A stretch of DNA of 21,983 nt from an uncultured Bacteroidales bacterium. Its GTDB lineage: Bacteria > Bacteroidota > Bacteroidia > Bacteroidales > Muribaculaceae. Positions 1 through 7,494 of the stretch are shown here, one piece after another. Below the pieces are notes generated by a model. It was not told where the DNA came from. It was given only the letters and a program-made list of their open reading frames with translations, and did no database searches. The stretch is from the NCBI GenBank assembly GCA_900552315.1, contig URZM01000015.1, positions 1 to 21,983 of the forward strand, read 5' to 3'. The position numbers were made by a program, and so were the translations under genes. Position 1 is the stretch's first letter, and each line of letters opens with the position of its first letter.

Positions 1-428
1 CGGAGATCTATCTTCTCTATGCGCGGGCGCAGGGGGTTGTCGGAGCGGAGCGCCACGCGGCCCGAAAGGGAGAGGGGACGGTCGAACCAGGTGTAGAGGA
101 TGCCGCCGCCATATTTCTCCACGTTGAGTTTCAGCACGCCGCCTTCGCCGTATATCTCGGCGTTGGGCTTGAGCTTGAGGCATGGGGAGTCGCTGTGGCT
201 GGCTATGATGTGGAATCCGTGCGCGGCGGGGTCGGAGTCGCCGGCCACGAAGGCGAAGATGGCTGTGCCGTTAGTGGTCATGTACCGTTTGTCGCCGGGG
301 CGGAGTTTCCATGCGTCCTCAGGGAGCAGGCGTGTGAATCCGTGGTTTTCGAGTTCGTTCTGTATGGTGGCCGTGGCCATAACGTTGCATGTGGAGGCGT
401 CGAGCCATCCCAGGAGCTGGTCTATCAT
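1..428 (-). CDS. M18 family aminopeptidase (aspartyl aminopeptidase-like), N-terminal part
   Basis: This is the N-terminal 142 residues of a zinc aminopeptidase of peptidase family M18; the C-terminal two thirds lie beyond the left edge. M18 enzymes remove N-terminal acidic or neutral residues from peptides in the cytoplasm and form large oligomers. The reading begins MIDQLLGWLDAS, as family members do. It carries the metal-ligand motif HSDSP at residues 78-82 followed by CLKLKP, then VEKYGGGILYTWFDRPLSLSGRV at about 103-125, a hallmark M18 segment. The ATG at 426-428 is the start that gives the usual N terminus. The gene is last in the yicC-gmk-nadD-DUF5063 run, 16 bp after the DUF5063 stop, so cotranscription is likely. 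Whether it is aspartyl-specific cannot be judged from the visible part. Confidence 0.9.
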   Translation of the reverse strand, partial: MIDQLLGWLDASTCNVMATATIQNELENHGFTRLLPEDAWKLRPGDKRYMTTNGTAIFAFVAGDSDPAAHGFHIIASHSDSPCLKLKPNAEIYGEGGVLKLNVEKYGGGILYTWFDRPLSLSGRVALRSDNPLRPRIEKIDL

Positions 429-444
429 GGTAGTCGTATTTGAA

Positions 445-954
445 TTATCTGTTGTAGAATATATGGTGGAGGGGACGGAGCACGTCCACGAGGCTCTGGC
501 CCCAGTATTCGGCAAAGGTGTCGCGTGCCCATGCTGTGGCCTGGCCTAAGAGGGCTCCTTCGGAGTCTCGTACTGCCAGGGCGCAGTCGAGAAGGGGCTG
601 GTATATGTCGGCGAGGGACTCGGAGATGGTGCGTGCCACAGGCTCTTCGCTGTATCTCATGGCCTCGGCGGGGGTGTCGAGGTATGCGTCGTCCTCGCCC
701 ATGAGGGAGGCCAGGTTGCCTCTGACGCGCTCGTAGGTGTCGGCGTCGAGATAGGGCGCCAGGGGTTCGTATTCTTCTATGGCGGGGGGCGGGGTGAGGT
801 CGGAGGCGGTGATGTATATGCGGGGGAGCAGGCGCAGCATGAGGGCTGTGAACTCCTCCTTGTCTGCCGTGGTGGCGCTCTCTATGGCGGCGCAGTATTC
901 GGAGGCAAGGCCGATGAAGGCCAGAGGGCCGCGTGTGGTGTCAGTCGTGTCCAT
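445..954 (-). CDS. DUF5063 domain protein
   Basis: A 169-residue cytoplasmic protein that I assign to DUF5063 from its overall pattern: an acidic, mostly helical protein with a YEPLAPYL-type segment in the middle and a C-terminal EYWGQSLVDVLRPLHHIFY block. No catalytic motif, signal peptide or membrane segment is visible, and the function is unknown. I chose the ATG at 952-954 (MDTTDTTRG). It overlaps the end of nadD by 14 bp, whereas an upstream ATG at 985-987 would need a 47 bp overlap and adds a poorly structured leader. The gene lies between nadD and the M18 peptidase in a compact operon, which is the only functional hint. Confidence is high that it is a real gene and moderate for the family name. 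Confidence 0.8.
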   Translation of the reverse strand: MDTTDTTRGPLAFIGLASEYCAAIESATTADKEEFTALMLRLLPRIYITASDLTPPPAIEEYEPLAPYLDADTYERVRGNLASLMGEDDAYLDTPAEAMRYSEEPVARTISESLADIYQPLLDCALAVRDSEGALLGQATAWARDTFAEYWGQSLVDVLRPLHHIFYNR

Positions 955-1531
955 GTGTGTAAAGATTGTGGGTTCGCACGTAGTCATATACGGCCGGGGG
1001 AAGGAAATAGTTCATGTCGATGCCCCGGCGCAGTGACTCGCGTATGAATGTGGAAGAGATTTCAAACCGTGGGGCACCTTCGAGCAGCGTTGCTCCAGGA
1101 GGGAGCGTGCCGGGATCTACGGGGTAGCCGGGACGCAGGTATATGAGCACGCCGAAATCGCGCAGTATGGAGTCGTGGTCTCTCCATCGGTGGAATATGA
1201 GCCAGTTGTCGCTGCCGATGAGCAGGCGGAAGCGGTGCTGCGGCCAGCGGAGGGCGAGCGCCTGGAGCGTGGCGTGCGTGTATGAGGGACGTGGCAGGGA
1301 GAACTCGAAATCGCTGACACGCACCCCCGGAAGCGTATCGGCCACCAGCGAGGCCATGGCCAGGCGGTGCCGGTCGGGGACCATGTCCGTGTCAGGCTTC
1401 AGGGGGTTGCGTGGGGTGACCATAAGCCACAGCTCGTCGGCCTGTGGACAGAACTGCGCCACCCATGAGGCCAGGCACGCGTGGCCTGTGTGCATGGGGT
1501 CGAAGCTGCCTGAGTATATCACTATGTCCAT
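941..1531 (-). CDS. nadD: Nicotinate-nucleotide adenylyltransferase
   Basis: NadD transfers AMP from ATP to nicotinate mononucleotide, giving deamido-NAD, the penultimate step of NAD synthesis. The 196-residue protein has the nucleotidyltransferase signature GSFDPMHTGH near the N terminus, a TPRNPLK substrate loop at about 40, LLIGSDNW in the middle of the fold, and the C-terminal ISSTFIR motif that contacts ATP phosphates, followed by the usual YFLPPAVYDYVRTHNLY ending. Its length matches the family. It starts 18 bp after the gmk stop and overlaps the DUF5063 gene, consistent with a single yicC-gmk-nadD transcript. All expected motifs are present. Confidence 0.97.
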   Translation of the reverse strand: MDIVIYSGSFDPMHTGHACLASWVAQFCPQADELWLMVTPRNPLKPDTDMVPDRHRLAMASLVADTLPGVRVSDFEFSLPRPSYTHATLQALALRWPQHRFRLLIGSDNWLIFHRWRDHDSILRDFGVLIYLRPGYPVDPGTLPPGATLLEGAPRFEISSTFIRESLRRGIDMNYFLPPAVYDYVRTHNLYTHGHD

Positions 1532-1549
1532 GGCTTTGGAGGGGGATGT

Positions 1550-2122
1550 TCAGCTCACGAAAGCCTCTATGGCACACCGGGTCTCCTCCACGGCCTGGGG
1601 CAGGGAGTCGTTGACTATGACGCGGTCGAACCGGGGAGCGTATTCCATCTCTTGCCCTGCCTTGGCCAGACGTGTGAGTATCACCTCTTCGCTGTCGGTG
1701 GCGCGTGAGCGCAGGCGGTGCCCCAGCTCCTCGAGGGAGGGGGGCATGATGAAGATGGACATGGCACGCTCGCCGTAGCGGGCCTTGACGTTGAGGGCCC
1801 CTTTCACGTCAATGTCCAGTATGAGGTTGCGCCCCTGGCCGGTGACGCGCTCCACCTCGGATGCGAGAGTGCCGTAGCATGTGCCGGCGTACACCTCTTC
1901 CCACTCTATGAACTCGCCCGCCTCTACGCGGCGCGCGAACTCCTCGCGAGTCACGAAATAGTAGCTCTCGCCATCCTTCTCGCCCTGGCGCGGCGCGCGG
2001 CTGGTGCATGATACGGAGAAGCCGAGCGCGAGTGCGGGGTCGTCTATTATGCGGGATATGACGGTGCTTTTGCCGGTGCCGCTCGGGGCGGATATTATTA
2101 TGATCTTACCTTCCTTGGCCAT
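1550..2122 (-). CDS. gmk: Guanylate kinase
   Basis: Guanylate kinase phosphorylates GMP to GDP with ATP and is essential for guanine nucleotide supply. The 190-residue protein begins with a P-loop (SAPSGTGKST, residues 11-20). It then has the GMP-binding segment SRAPRQGEKDGESYYF at about 40-56, YAGTCYGT at about 79-86, LDIDVKGA at about 100-107 and the lid SRATDSEEVILTRL. Length and motif order are normal. The start lies 1 bp beyond the yicC stop and nadD follows after 18 bp. From memory, a yicC-gmk-nadD order is common in Bacteroidales. Confidence 0.97.
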   Translation of the reverse strand: MAKEGKIIIISAPSGTGKSTVISRIIDDPALALGFSVSCTSRAPRQGEKDGESYYFVTREEFARRVEAGEFIEWEEVYAGTCYGTLASEVERVTGQGRNLILDIDVKGALNVKARYGERAMSIFIMPPSLEELGHRLRSRATDSEEVILTRLAKAGQEMEYAPRFDRVIVNDSLPQAVEETRCAIEAFVS

Positions 2123-2123
2123 G

Positions 2124-2996
2124 TCAGAGCACGTTCAGCACTTGTTCCTTGATTTGCTCCAGCTCGTCCTTCATGCGCACCACGATGCGCTGCATGTCCG
2201 CGTCGTTGCTTTTCGAGCCGAGTGTGTTTATCTCGCGTCCCATCTCCTGGGCTATGAAGCCGAGCTTCTTGCCTTGGGAGCCGGGGGCGGCCATGGTCTC
2301 GGCGAAATAGCCGAGGTGGGCGCGCAGTCGGGTTTTCTCTTCGGTGACGTCGAGCTTCTCGATGTAGAATATGAGCTCCTGCTCGAGCCGGCCCTTGTCG
2401 TAGTCCACGCCGTGGAGCTTGGCCAGCTCGGACTCGAGGCGCTCGCGTATGCGTGCCACACGTGCCTGCTCGAAGGGTGTGACCTGCTCGAGGAGGGCGG
2501 CTATGGCCTCGAGCTTCTGGCTGAAGAACAGCGCCAGTTTCTCTCCCTCGCGTGCGCGGAACTCGTTGATGCCTTCCAGGGCGAGGCGCAGGGCCTCATC
2601 CATGGCCCGGGAGTCCTCCTCAGTGACGGAAATCTGCTCGGTGCGCAGGGCGTCGGGCAGGCGCAGCAGGGTTGCGTACCAGTCAGTCGGCCAGGCTATC
2701 TGCAGCCGGGTGGCCATCTCCATGATCTGTTCCTTGTATTTCTCTACCACGTCCACGTTTATGGCGGTGGTTATCTGCGTGGTGAGGTTCTCTGCCGAGA
2801 CGGTGACCTCCACCTTGCCCCGGCCCAGGCTCTCGGCCACCTCTGCCCGCATGGGCAGTTCACACTCGCGGTATGCGGAAGGCACGCGCATGAACAGATC
2901 CATCTGCTTGCCGTTCAGTGACTTTATCTCTACTGTGAATTTCTTGTCTGACGAGGACGCGACTCCCTTCCCGAAGCCGGTCATTGAGTATATCAT
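2124..2996 (-). CDS. yicC: YicC/YloC-family endoribonuclease
   Basis: A 290-residue member of the YicC/YloC family, a conserved stress-associated RNA-processing endoribonuclease. The N terminus MIYSMTGFGKG and the C terminus (MGREINTLGSKSNDADMQ followed by VVRMKDELEQIKEQVLNVL) are the two most recognisable blocks of the family (YicC_N and the DUF1732-type C-terminal domain). The central part is charged and likely coiled coil. The ATG at 2994-2996 is favoured because a canonical promoter lies just upstream; an internal ATG four codons later is a possible alternative. It heads the operon and its stop is 1 bp from the gmk start. The ribonuclease role is family knowledge, not visible in the sequence. 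Confidence 0.95.
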   Translation of the reverse strand: MIYSMTGFGKGVASSSDKKFTVEIKSLNGKQMDLFMRVPSAYRECELPMRAEVAESLGRGKVEVTVSAENLTTQITTAINVDVVEKYKEQIMEMATRLQIAWPTDWYATLLRLPDALRTEQISVTEEDSRAMDEALRLALEGINEFRAREGEKLALFFSQKLEAIAALLEQVTPFEQARVARIRERLESELAKLHGVDYDKGRLEQELIFYIEKLDVTEEKTRLRAHLGYFAETMAAPGSQGKKLGFIAQEMGREINTLGSKSNDADMQRIVVRMKDELEQIKEQVLNVL

Positions 2997-3021
2997 GATT
3001 CGTGTTGTTGTGTTCAGAGCG

Positions 3022-3053
3022 CAAATTTAGTGAAAAAAAGCCTAACTTGCAAC
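3022..3053 (-). promoter_or_regulatory. Bacteroidota-type promoter of the yicC operon
   Basis: Read on the minus strand this is GTTG (3050-3053), a 20 bp spacer, then TAAATTTG (3022-3029). That matches the Bacteroidota primary sigma factor pattern TTTG/TTG, 19-21 bp, TAnnTTTG. Transcription should start near 3015, leaving a leader of about 20 nt before yicC. Confidence 0.8.
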
Positions 3054-3060
3054 CGTGTTG

Positions 3061-4233
3061 TCATAAACCGTGCTTCATGAAGCGCAGCGTTCCGGCCTCG
3101 GTGGCGAGCAGGTACAGGCCGGCGGGGAGGTGGGCTGTGTCTATGGCGTTGCCGCCGAGAGTCAGCACACCCCGGCTTACTATAGCTCCGGACGAGGCAT
3201 ATATGGAGTAGGGCAGACTTTCGCGGTCGGTGCGTACCTTCAGCGAGGAGGCATCCTGGGCGGTGATGAGGAGCAGGCTCCCTGTACTTATGTTTTCCGT
3301 GCCGCTCACGTAGGCGGGATGCAGGTCCTCGGCGCCGGAAATCTCGGTGGAGGACTCGCCCAGGCTGCCGCATGTCTGGCAGACGGCGGTGTACACCTTC
3401 ACGAAATCAATGGAGGAGAGCGCCACGGGCCTTCCCTCAGAGTCCACTGCCCACCCTATGTCGAAGCCTTTGTCCTCGGTGTTGGGAAGGTTGTCGGCAT
3501 ATCCCCAGCCGTAGCACCTCAGCACGTAATATGAGCCGTCGCCGTTCACGTCCTCGGCGTTGGCGGGCAGGCGCGTGCCTGAGAATCTCATCTCGGCTGT
3601 CTGCTCCATCCACATGGGCCAGTAGCTCTGTGCGTGGTATGCGTTGCGGGTCACGAAGCCGGAGTGAGCGTCCGGGTCGTTGCTTATCCATGGAATATAG
3701 GCGGTGTCCGTCACGTTCTTGTCCGCCGGGTCGGGGACAGGTGCGCGTGCCGGGTCGGGGGCTGTGTAAGTTATCTCGAATCCCTTGAAGAGGCCGGAGC
3801 CGCCATGTTCGCTGCCGGCGAGCTCGTACCAGGTGTCGTCAGGCAGCCCGTTGCCATTGTCGTCGCGGCTCACCATCACTATGCCAGGCTCGGAACTTCC
3901 GCCGAGCCTGTCACGGTCGGAGATTATGGCGTTGCCATAGATCTTGAAGTCCGGTTCGCCGGGCTTGTTGGCTACGGGATGGTCGAAGCCGAACACCACG
4001 TATCCTCCGAAAGCGCCGAGGGTCACCATGCCCGGCATGCGGTCACCCACAAGCTGTTCGGCGGCCTTGGCGAGCATGGACTCGTATGTGTCGCCCTCCT
4101 CGTACTCGGGCAATTCGTTTACGAATTGGCCCGGTGCGGGACGGTACTCGTATACGTGGCTGATGAATGGAGAGGTGGCATGTGCGGCGCAGGTGCAGAG
4201 GCAGGCCGCTGCCAGGTATGCTGTATGCTTCAT
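3061..4233 (-). CDS. Secreted cell-surface protein with type IX-like C-terminal sorting domain
   Basis: A 390-residue exported protein. Residues 1-20 (MKHTAYLAAACLCTCAAHAT) form a signal peptide, which fixes the start at 4231-4233; in-frame codons further upstream overlap the promoter. The body resembles a family usually annotated 'cell surface protein' or 'PKD domain protein' in Bacteroides. It has GEPDFKIYGNA at about 92-102, a DDNGNGLPDD loop at 124-133 that looks calcium-binding, SYWPMW, DVNGDGSYYVL, and IDFVKVYTAVCQTCG followed by GAEDLHP. The last 70 residues (YSIYASSGAIV ... IDTAHLPAGLYLL) resemble a type A type IX secretion sorting domain. From memory, homologues can sit near cobalamin-uptake surface genes; nothing here tests that. 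The molecular function is unknown. It has its own promoter. Confidence 0.8.
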   Translation of the reverse strand: MKHTAYLAAACLCTCAAHATSPFISHVYEYRPAPGQFVNELPEYEEGDTYESMLAKAAEQLVGDRMPGMVTLGAFGGYVVFGFDHPVANKPGEPDFKIYGNAIISDRDRLGGSSEPGIVMVSRDDNGNGLPDDTWYELAGSEHGGSGLFKGFEITYTAPDPARAPVPDPADKNVTDTAYIPWISNDPDAHSGFVTRNAYHAQSYWPMWMEQTAEMRFSGTRLPANAEDVNGDGSYYVLRCYGWGYADNLPNTEDKGFDIGWAVDSEGRPVALSSIDFVKVYTAVCQTCGSLGESSTEISGAEDLHPAYVSGTENISTGSLLLITAQDASSLKVRTDRESLPYSIYASSGAIVSRGVLTLGGNAIDTAHLPAGLYLLATEAGTLRFMKHGL

Positions 4234-4293
4234 GGGGTATGTCGTAAGGTATGGGTGGGAAAGGGGTGTCGCCCTTTTCCCGTATATGTGCCG

Positions 4294-4325
4294 CAAAGTT
4301 AACTCTTTCCCTTGAGACCTGCAAA
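4294..4325 (-). promoter_or_regulatory. Bacteroidota-type promoter of the surface-protein gene
   Basis: On the minus strand TTTG (4322-4325) is followed after exactly 20 bp by TAACTTTG (4294-4301), a full match to the TTTG / TAnnTTTG consensus. The predicted leader is about 55 nt to the start at 4233. Confidence 0.85.
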
Positions 4326-4346
4326 TTTTGGCAACGGGCACATCCA

Positions 4347-4387
4347 AGCCCCGCTACCGACGATAGGGGAACGCGGGTGGCGGGGCT
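4347..4387 (-). terminator. Stem-loop downstream of the uridine phosphorylase-like gene
   Basis: AGCCCCGC (4347-4354) pairs perfectly with GCGGGGCT (4380-4387) across a 25-nt loop. It lies 45 bp past the phosphorylase stop and just upstream of the next promoter, as expected for a transcript end. There is no strong T-run after it in the minus direction, so intrinsic termination is uncertain. Confidence 0.4.
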
Positions 4388-4431
4388 GTGTTTTCGGGTT
4401 CTGCTTGGCGGCGTCAGTCGCTTGGCTGCCG

Positions 4432-5307
4432 TCAGATGCGGTCCAGGACCGTCTGCACGAGTTTGCGCACCGAGGGCTTGTAGTCGGTGTTGGCGGTGGT
4501 GAGCCGGCGCTCGGCTATGATGCAGCAGGCCGTGACTGCCTTGTGGCCGAGTAGGCGCGCCATGCCTTGGAGGCAGGCGCTCTCCATCTCGAAATTGGTG
4601 ATGGGACGTTCATCGTAGCGGAAGGACTCTATCTTCTCGTTCAGGCGTGGGTCGGCCAGAGGCAGACGTATCTGGCGACCCTGGGGGGCGTAGAAGCCTA
4701 CGGCAGCCATGGTGTAGCCCCTTATCATGTCTGTGCCTCCTATCCGTTCAGACAGCTCGGGATCGGCGTCCACCACGTAGGGGGCTGCCCATGAGCGTTG
4801 CCAGCCGGTGTGGCGCATGAGCGCGTCCTCGAACATGAGGTCGCACACCCTGTTACGTCCCTCATAGAAATTGAGTATGCCGTCGGTGCCTATGGCCTTG
4901 CGCGCCAGCACGAAATCGCCTGCGTGGATGTGTTCCTGCAGGGAGCCGGATGTGCCCACCCGCACCAGTGTGAGCGTGCGGTGGTCTGGCTTCACGGTGC
5001 GTGTCTTGAAATCTATGTTTGCCAGCGCGTCCAGCTCTGTGAGGACTATCTCGATGTTGTCCGAGCCTATGCCGTGCGATATGCACATGATGGGCTTGCC
5101 CCGGTATGTGCCTCCAATGGCGTGGAACTCGCGTGACTGCACGTCATAGTCCACAGAGTCGAAGAAGGAGGCCACCATGTCCACGCGTCCGGGGTCGCCA
5201 ACCAGCACTATACGGTCGCGGAGCTGCTCGGGGGTGAGGTGTATGTGGAAGGCACTTCCGTCTGAGTTGATTATAAGTTCGGAAGGGGGGATGGTTCTTG
5301 GTGACAT
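4432..5307 (-). CDS. udp: Uridine phosphorylase-like nucleoside phosphorylase
   Basis: A 291-residue NP-I family nucleoside phosphorylase. It should split uridine or a related nucleoside with phosphate into base and ribose-1-phosphate for pyrimidine salvage in the cytoplasm. Visible motifs are VGDPGR at 36-41 (phosphate loop), HGIGSDNIEI at about 100, RVGTSGSL (phosphate/ribose site) at about 136-143, and EMES at 240-243, which binds the ribose hydroxyls. The gene diverges from the ABC-F gene across 144 bp. That interval carries a symmetrical TTTACATGTAAA site but no clear minus-strand promoter. Exact base preference (uridine versus other nucleosides) is not settled by the motifs, so the symbol is a family-level call. 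Confidence 0.88.
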   Translation of the reverse strand: MSPRTIPPSELIINSDGSAFHIHLTPEQLRDRIVLVGDPGRVDMVASFFDSVDYDVQSREFHAIGGTYRGKPIMCISHGIGSDNIEIVLTELDALANIDFKTRTVKPDHRTLTLVRVGTSGSLQEHIHAGDFVLARKAIGTDGILNFYEGRNRVCDLMFEDALMRHTGWQRSWAAPYVVDADPELSERIGGTDMIRGYTMAAVGFYAPQGRQIRLPLADPRLNEKIESFRYDERPITNFEMESACLQGMARLLGHKAVTACCIIAERRLTTANTDYKPSVRKLVQTVLDRI

Positions 5308-5334
5308 GTTATGGTATAGTGTTTAAGAGTTGCA

Positions 5335-5346
5335 TTTACATGTAAA
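5335..5346. promoter_or_regulatory. Palindrome between divergent udp and ABC-F genes (candidate operator)
   Basis: TTTACATGTAAA is a perfect 12 bp palindrome. Outside one mismatched pair the symmetry extends by GC on each side (5332-5349). It is 28 bp upstream of the phosphorylase start, where the -7 region of its promoter would be expected, and 20 bp upstream of the ABC-F promoter's -33 box. The binding protein is unknown. Confidence 0.35.
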
Positions 5347-5365
5347 CGCCGCTCGGGGGGCAAAA

Positions 5366-5397
5366 GTTGGGCGTGTGCGTTTTTTTTACTAATTTTG
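5366..5397 (+). promoter_or_regulatory. Bacteroidota-type promoter of the ABC-F gene
   Basis: GTTG (5366-5369), a 20 bp spacer and TAATTTTG (5390-5397) match the TTTG / TAnnTTTG consensus. Transcription should begin near 5404, giving a leader of about 48 nt before the chosen ATG. This rules out the upstream in-frame ATG at 5395, which lies inside the -7 box. Confidence 0.75.
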
Positions 5398-5451
5398 CAG
5401 CCGTTTCAACCCGCCGGGGCAGTCCGGCGACAACCACAGACAATACCACAG

Positions 5452-7080
5452 ATGATTCAGACCAACAATCTAAGCATACAGTTCGGGAAGCGTGTGCTTT
5501 TCCAAGATGTGAACCTAACCTTCGGCCGAGGCAATTGCTATGGCGTGATAGGCGCCAACGGCGCAGGCAAGTCTACGCTCATGCGCATATTGAGCGGGCA
5601 GCTGACCCCTACGTCGGGGACGGTGACCATGGGCCCTGGGGAGCGCCTCTCGGTGCTGGAGCAGGACCATTTCAAGTTCGACGACTGCACGGTGATGGAG
5701 ACGGTGCTGCGCGGGCACACGGTGCTGTGGGACATCATGCAGGAGAAGGACGCGATCTACGCCAAGGAGGATTTCAGCGACGAGGACGGCATCCGTGCCG
5801 CCGAGCTTGAGGAGCGGTTCGCCGAGCTTGAGGGCTGGAACGCGGAGAGCGACGCGGCGGCGCTGCTCTCGGGGCTGGGCATCAGGGAGAGCCGCCACAC
5901 CATGCTGATGCGCGACGTGAGCGCCAACGAGAAGGTGCGCGTGCTGCTGGCCAAGGCCCTGTTCGGCAATCCTGACAACCTGCTGCTGGACGAGCCCACC
6001 AACGACCTTGACCTGGAGACGGTGGCGTGGCTGGAGAACTATCTTGCCAATTTCGAGAACACGGTGCTGGTGGTGAGCCATGACCGCCATTTCCTGGACG
6101 CGGTGAGCACGCACACCCTGGACATAGACTACAACAAGGTGAGCCTGTTCGCGGGCAACTACAGCTTCTGGTACCAGAGCAGCCAGCTGGCCCTGCGCCA
6201 GCAGCAGGCGGCCAACAAGAAGGCGGAGGAGAAGCGCAAGGAGCTGCTGGAGTTCATACGCCGCTTCTCGGCCAACGTGGCCAAGAGCAAGCAGACCACC
6301 TCGCGCAAGAAGATGCTGGAGAAGCTGAACATAGAGGAGATACAGCCCTCCACGCGCCGCTATCCGGGCATCATTTTCACCCCGGCGCGAGAGGTCGGCA
6401 ACAAGATTCTGGAGGTCAAGGGCCTGAGGGCCGAGGTGGACGGCGAGGTGCTGTTCAGCGACGTGAATTTCCAGATAGAGAAGGGGGACAAGGTGGCCTT
6501 CCTGAGCCGCGACCCCAGGGCCATGACCGCCCTGTTCCGCATCATCATGGGCGAGCGCCGCGCCGAGGCGGGCGACTTCGCCTGGGGACAGACCATAACC
6601 ACCGCATACCTGCCGCTGGACAACAGTCCCTATTTCGAGACCGACCTGAACCTGGTGGACTGGCTCTGCCAGTACTCATCGGACTCTTCAGAGATTTACC
6701 TGAAGGGGTTCCTGGGCAAGATGCTTTTCTCGGGCGAGGAGGTGCTGAAGAAGGCATCGGTCCTTTCCGGCGGCGAGAAGATACGCTGCATGATAGCCAA
6801 GATGATGCTCACGGACGCGAACACGCTGGTGCTCGACTCCCCCACCAACCATCTGGACCTGGAGTCCATACAGGCGTTCAACAACACGCTGCAGAATTAC
6901 AAGGGGGTGATCCTGATGTCGAGCCACGACCACGAGTTCATACAGACGGTCTGCAATCGCATCATAGAGCTGACCCCCGGCGGAGTCATAGACAAGATGA
7001 TGGACTATGACGACTATATAACGGACGAGAAGGTGGCCTCCGCCCGCGAACGCCTCTACCCGTCTTCCGCAGGGGAGTGA
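5452..7080 (+). CDS. ABC-F family ATPase, YbiT-like, with one degenerate ATP site
   Basis: A 542-residue soluble ABC-F protein with two nucleotide-binding domains and no membrane segment. ABC-F proteins bind the ribosomal E site and help translation. The sequence is closest in my memory to E. coli YbiT (length, RFSANVAKSKQ linker, SHDHEFIQ). Domain 1: Walker A GANGAGKST (34-42), Walker B LLLDE (177-181), H-loop His210, but VSANE (156-160) where LSGGE is expected. The linker at about 240-310 is rich in Gln, Lys and Glu. Domain 2: LSGGE (438-442) and His492 are intact, but the Walker A position reads LSRDPRAMTA (351-360) with no P-loop Lys, and Walker B ends in Ser463 instead of Glu. In a head-to-tail pair this leaves one complete composite site and one dead one. 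Start chosen after the promoter at 5366-5397. Confidence 0.93.
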   Translation: MIQTNNLSIQFGKRVLFQDVNLTFGRGNCYGVIGANGAGKSTLMRILSGQLTPTSGTVTMGPGERLSVLEQDHFKFDDCTVMETVLRGHTVLWDIMQEKDAIYAKEDFSDEDGIRAAELEERFAELEGWNAESDAAALLSGLGIRESRHTMLMRDVSANEKVRVLLAKALFGNPDNLLLDEPTNDLDLETVAWLENYLANFENTVLVVSHDRHFLDAVSTHTLDIDYNKVSLFAGNYSFWYQSSQLALRQQQAANKKAEEKRKELLEFIRRFSANVAKSKQTTSRKKMLEKLNIEEIQPSTRRYPGIIFTPAREVGNKILEVKGLRAEVDGEVLFSDVNFQIEKGDKVAFLSRDPRAMTALFRIIMGERRAEAGDFAWGQTITTAYLPLDNSPYFETDLNLVDWLCQYSSDSSEIYLKGFLGKMLFSGEEVLKKASVLSGGEKIRCMIAKMMLTDANTLVLDSPTNHLDLESIQAFNNTLQNYKGVILMSSHDHEFIQTVCNRIIELTPGGVIDKMMDYDDYITDEKVASARERLYPSSAGE

Positions 7081-7149
7081 GGGACATGCGTCCCCGGCGT
7101 GACGGCTCTCCGAAATATAAAACAGCAAACCTTTAAAACTCAGAGAATC

Positions 7150-7443
7150 ATGGTTAAACACATAGTGACATTCAAGCTCAAGGGCACTCCCGAGGAGCGC
7201 CGCTCGTATGCGGAAGATTTCAAGGCGGCGCTGCTGGCGTTGCCGGAGGAGGTGCCGGTGCTGCGCAGCATCGAGGTGGGAATCAACGCCAATCCGGCCG
7301 AGAGCTGGGACCTGGTGCTGACCGCCGTGGTTGACAGCATGGAGGACGTGGCTGCCTACAGCAGCCATCCGGCGCACGTGGCGGCCGCCGCCATCATCAG
7401 CGACGTGAAGGCCGAGCGCGCTTGCGTGGACTACGAGTGCTGA
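7150..7443 (+). CDS. Dabb (stress-responsive A/B barrel) domain protein
   Basis: A 97-residue cytoplasmic protein covering a single dimeric alpha/beta barrel (Dabb) domain. It opens MVKHIVTFKLKG, and the middle LRSIEVGIN and the ending YSSHPAHVAAAAIISDV are the recognisable family blocks; HPAH is the most conserved part. Dabb proteins form ferredoxin-like homodimers. Some bacterial and plant members are stress-induced or act as small cyclases, but no substrate can be assigned. The ATG at 7150 is chosen over one at 7099 because homology begins there. It follows the ABC-F stop by 69 bp without an obvious promoter, so readthrough is possible. A strong hairpin closes the gene at 7497-7521. Confidence 0.85.
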   Translation: MVKHIVTFKLKGTPEERRSYAEDFKAALLALPEEVPVLRSIEVGINANPAESWDLVLTAVVDSMEDVAAYSSHPAHVAAAAIISDVKAERACVDYEC

Positions 7444-7494
7444 TACCTGCCCCCGTAAATCTCTGCCGCCCGCTTTCCAGCGCGAGAGTCTTCG

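Noticed and set aside
2004..2921. 305-residue open frame on the plus strand opposite gmk and yicC
   Set aside because: It is antisense to two well-recognised genes, has a Leu/His/Gly-rich composition typical of the reverse strand of GC-rich coding DNA, and shows no domain.
7081..7094. GGGAC/GTCCC hairpin after the ABC-F gene as a terminator
   Set aside because: The stem is only 5 bp and no T-run follows, so it is not convincing on its own.
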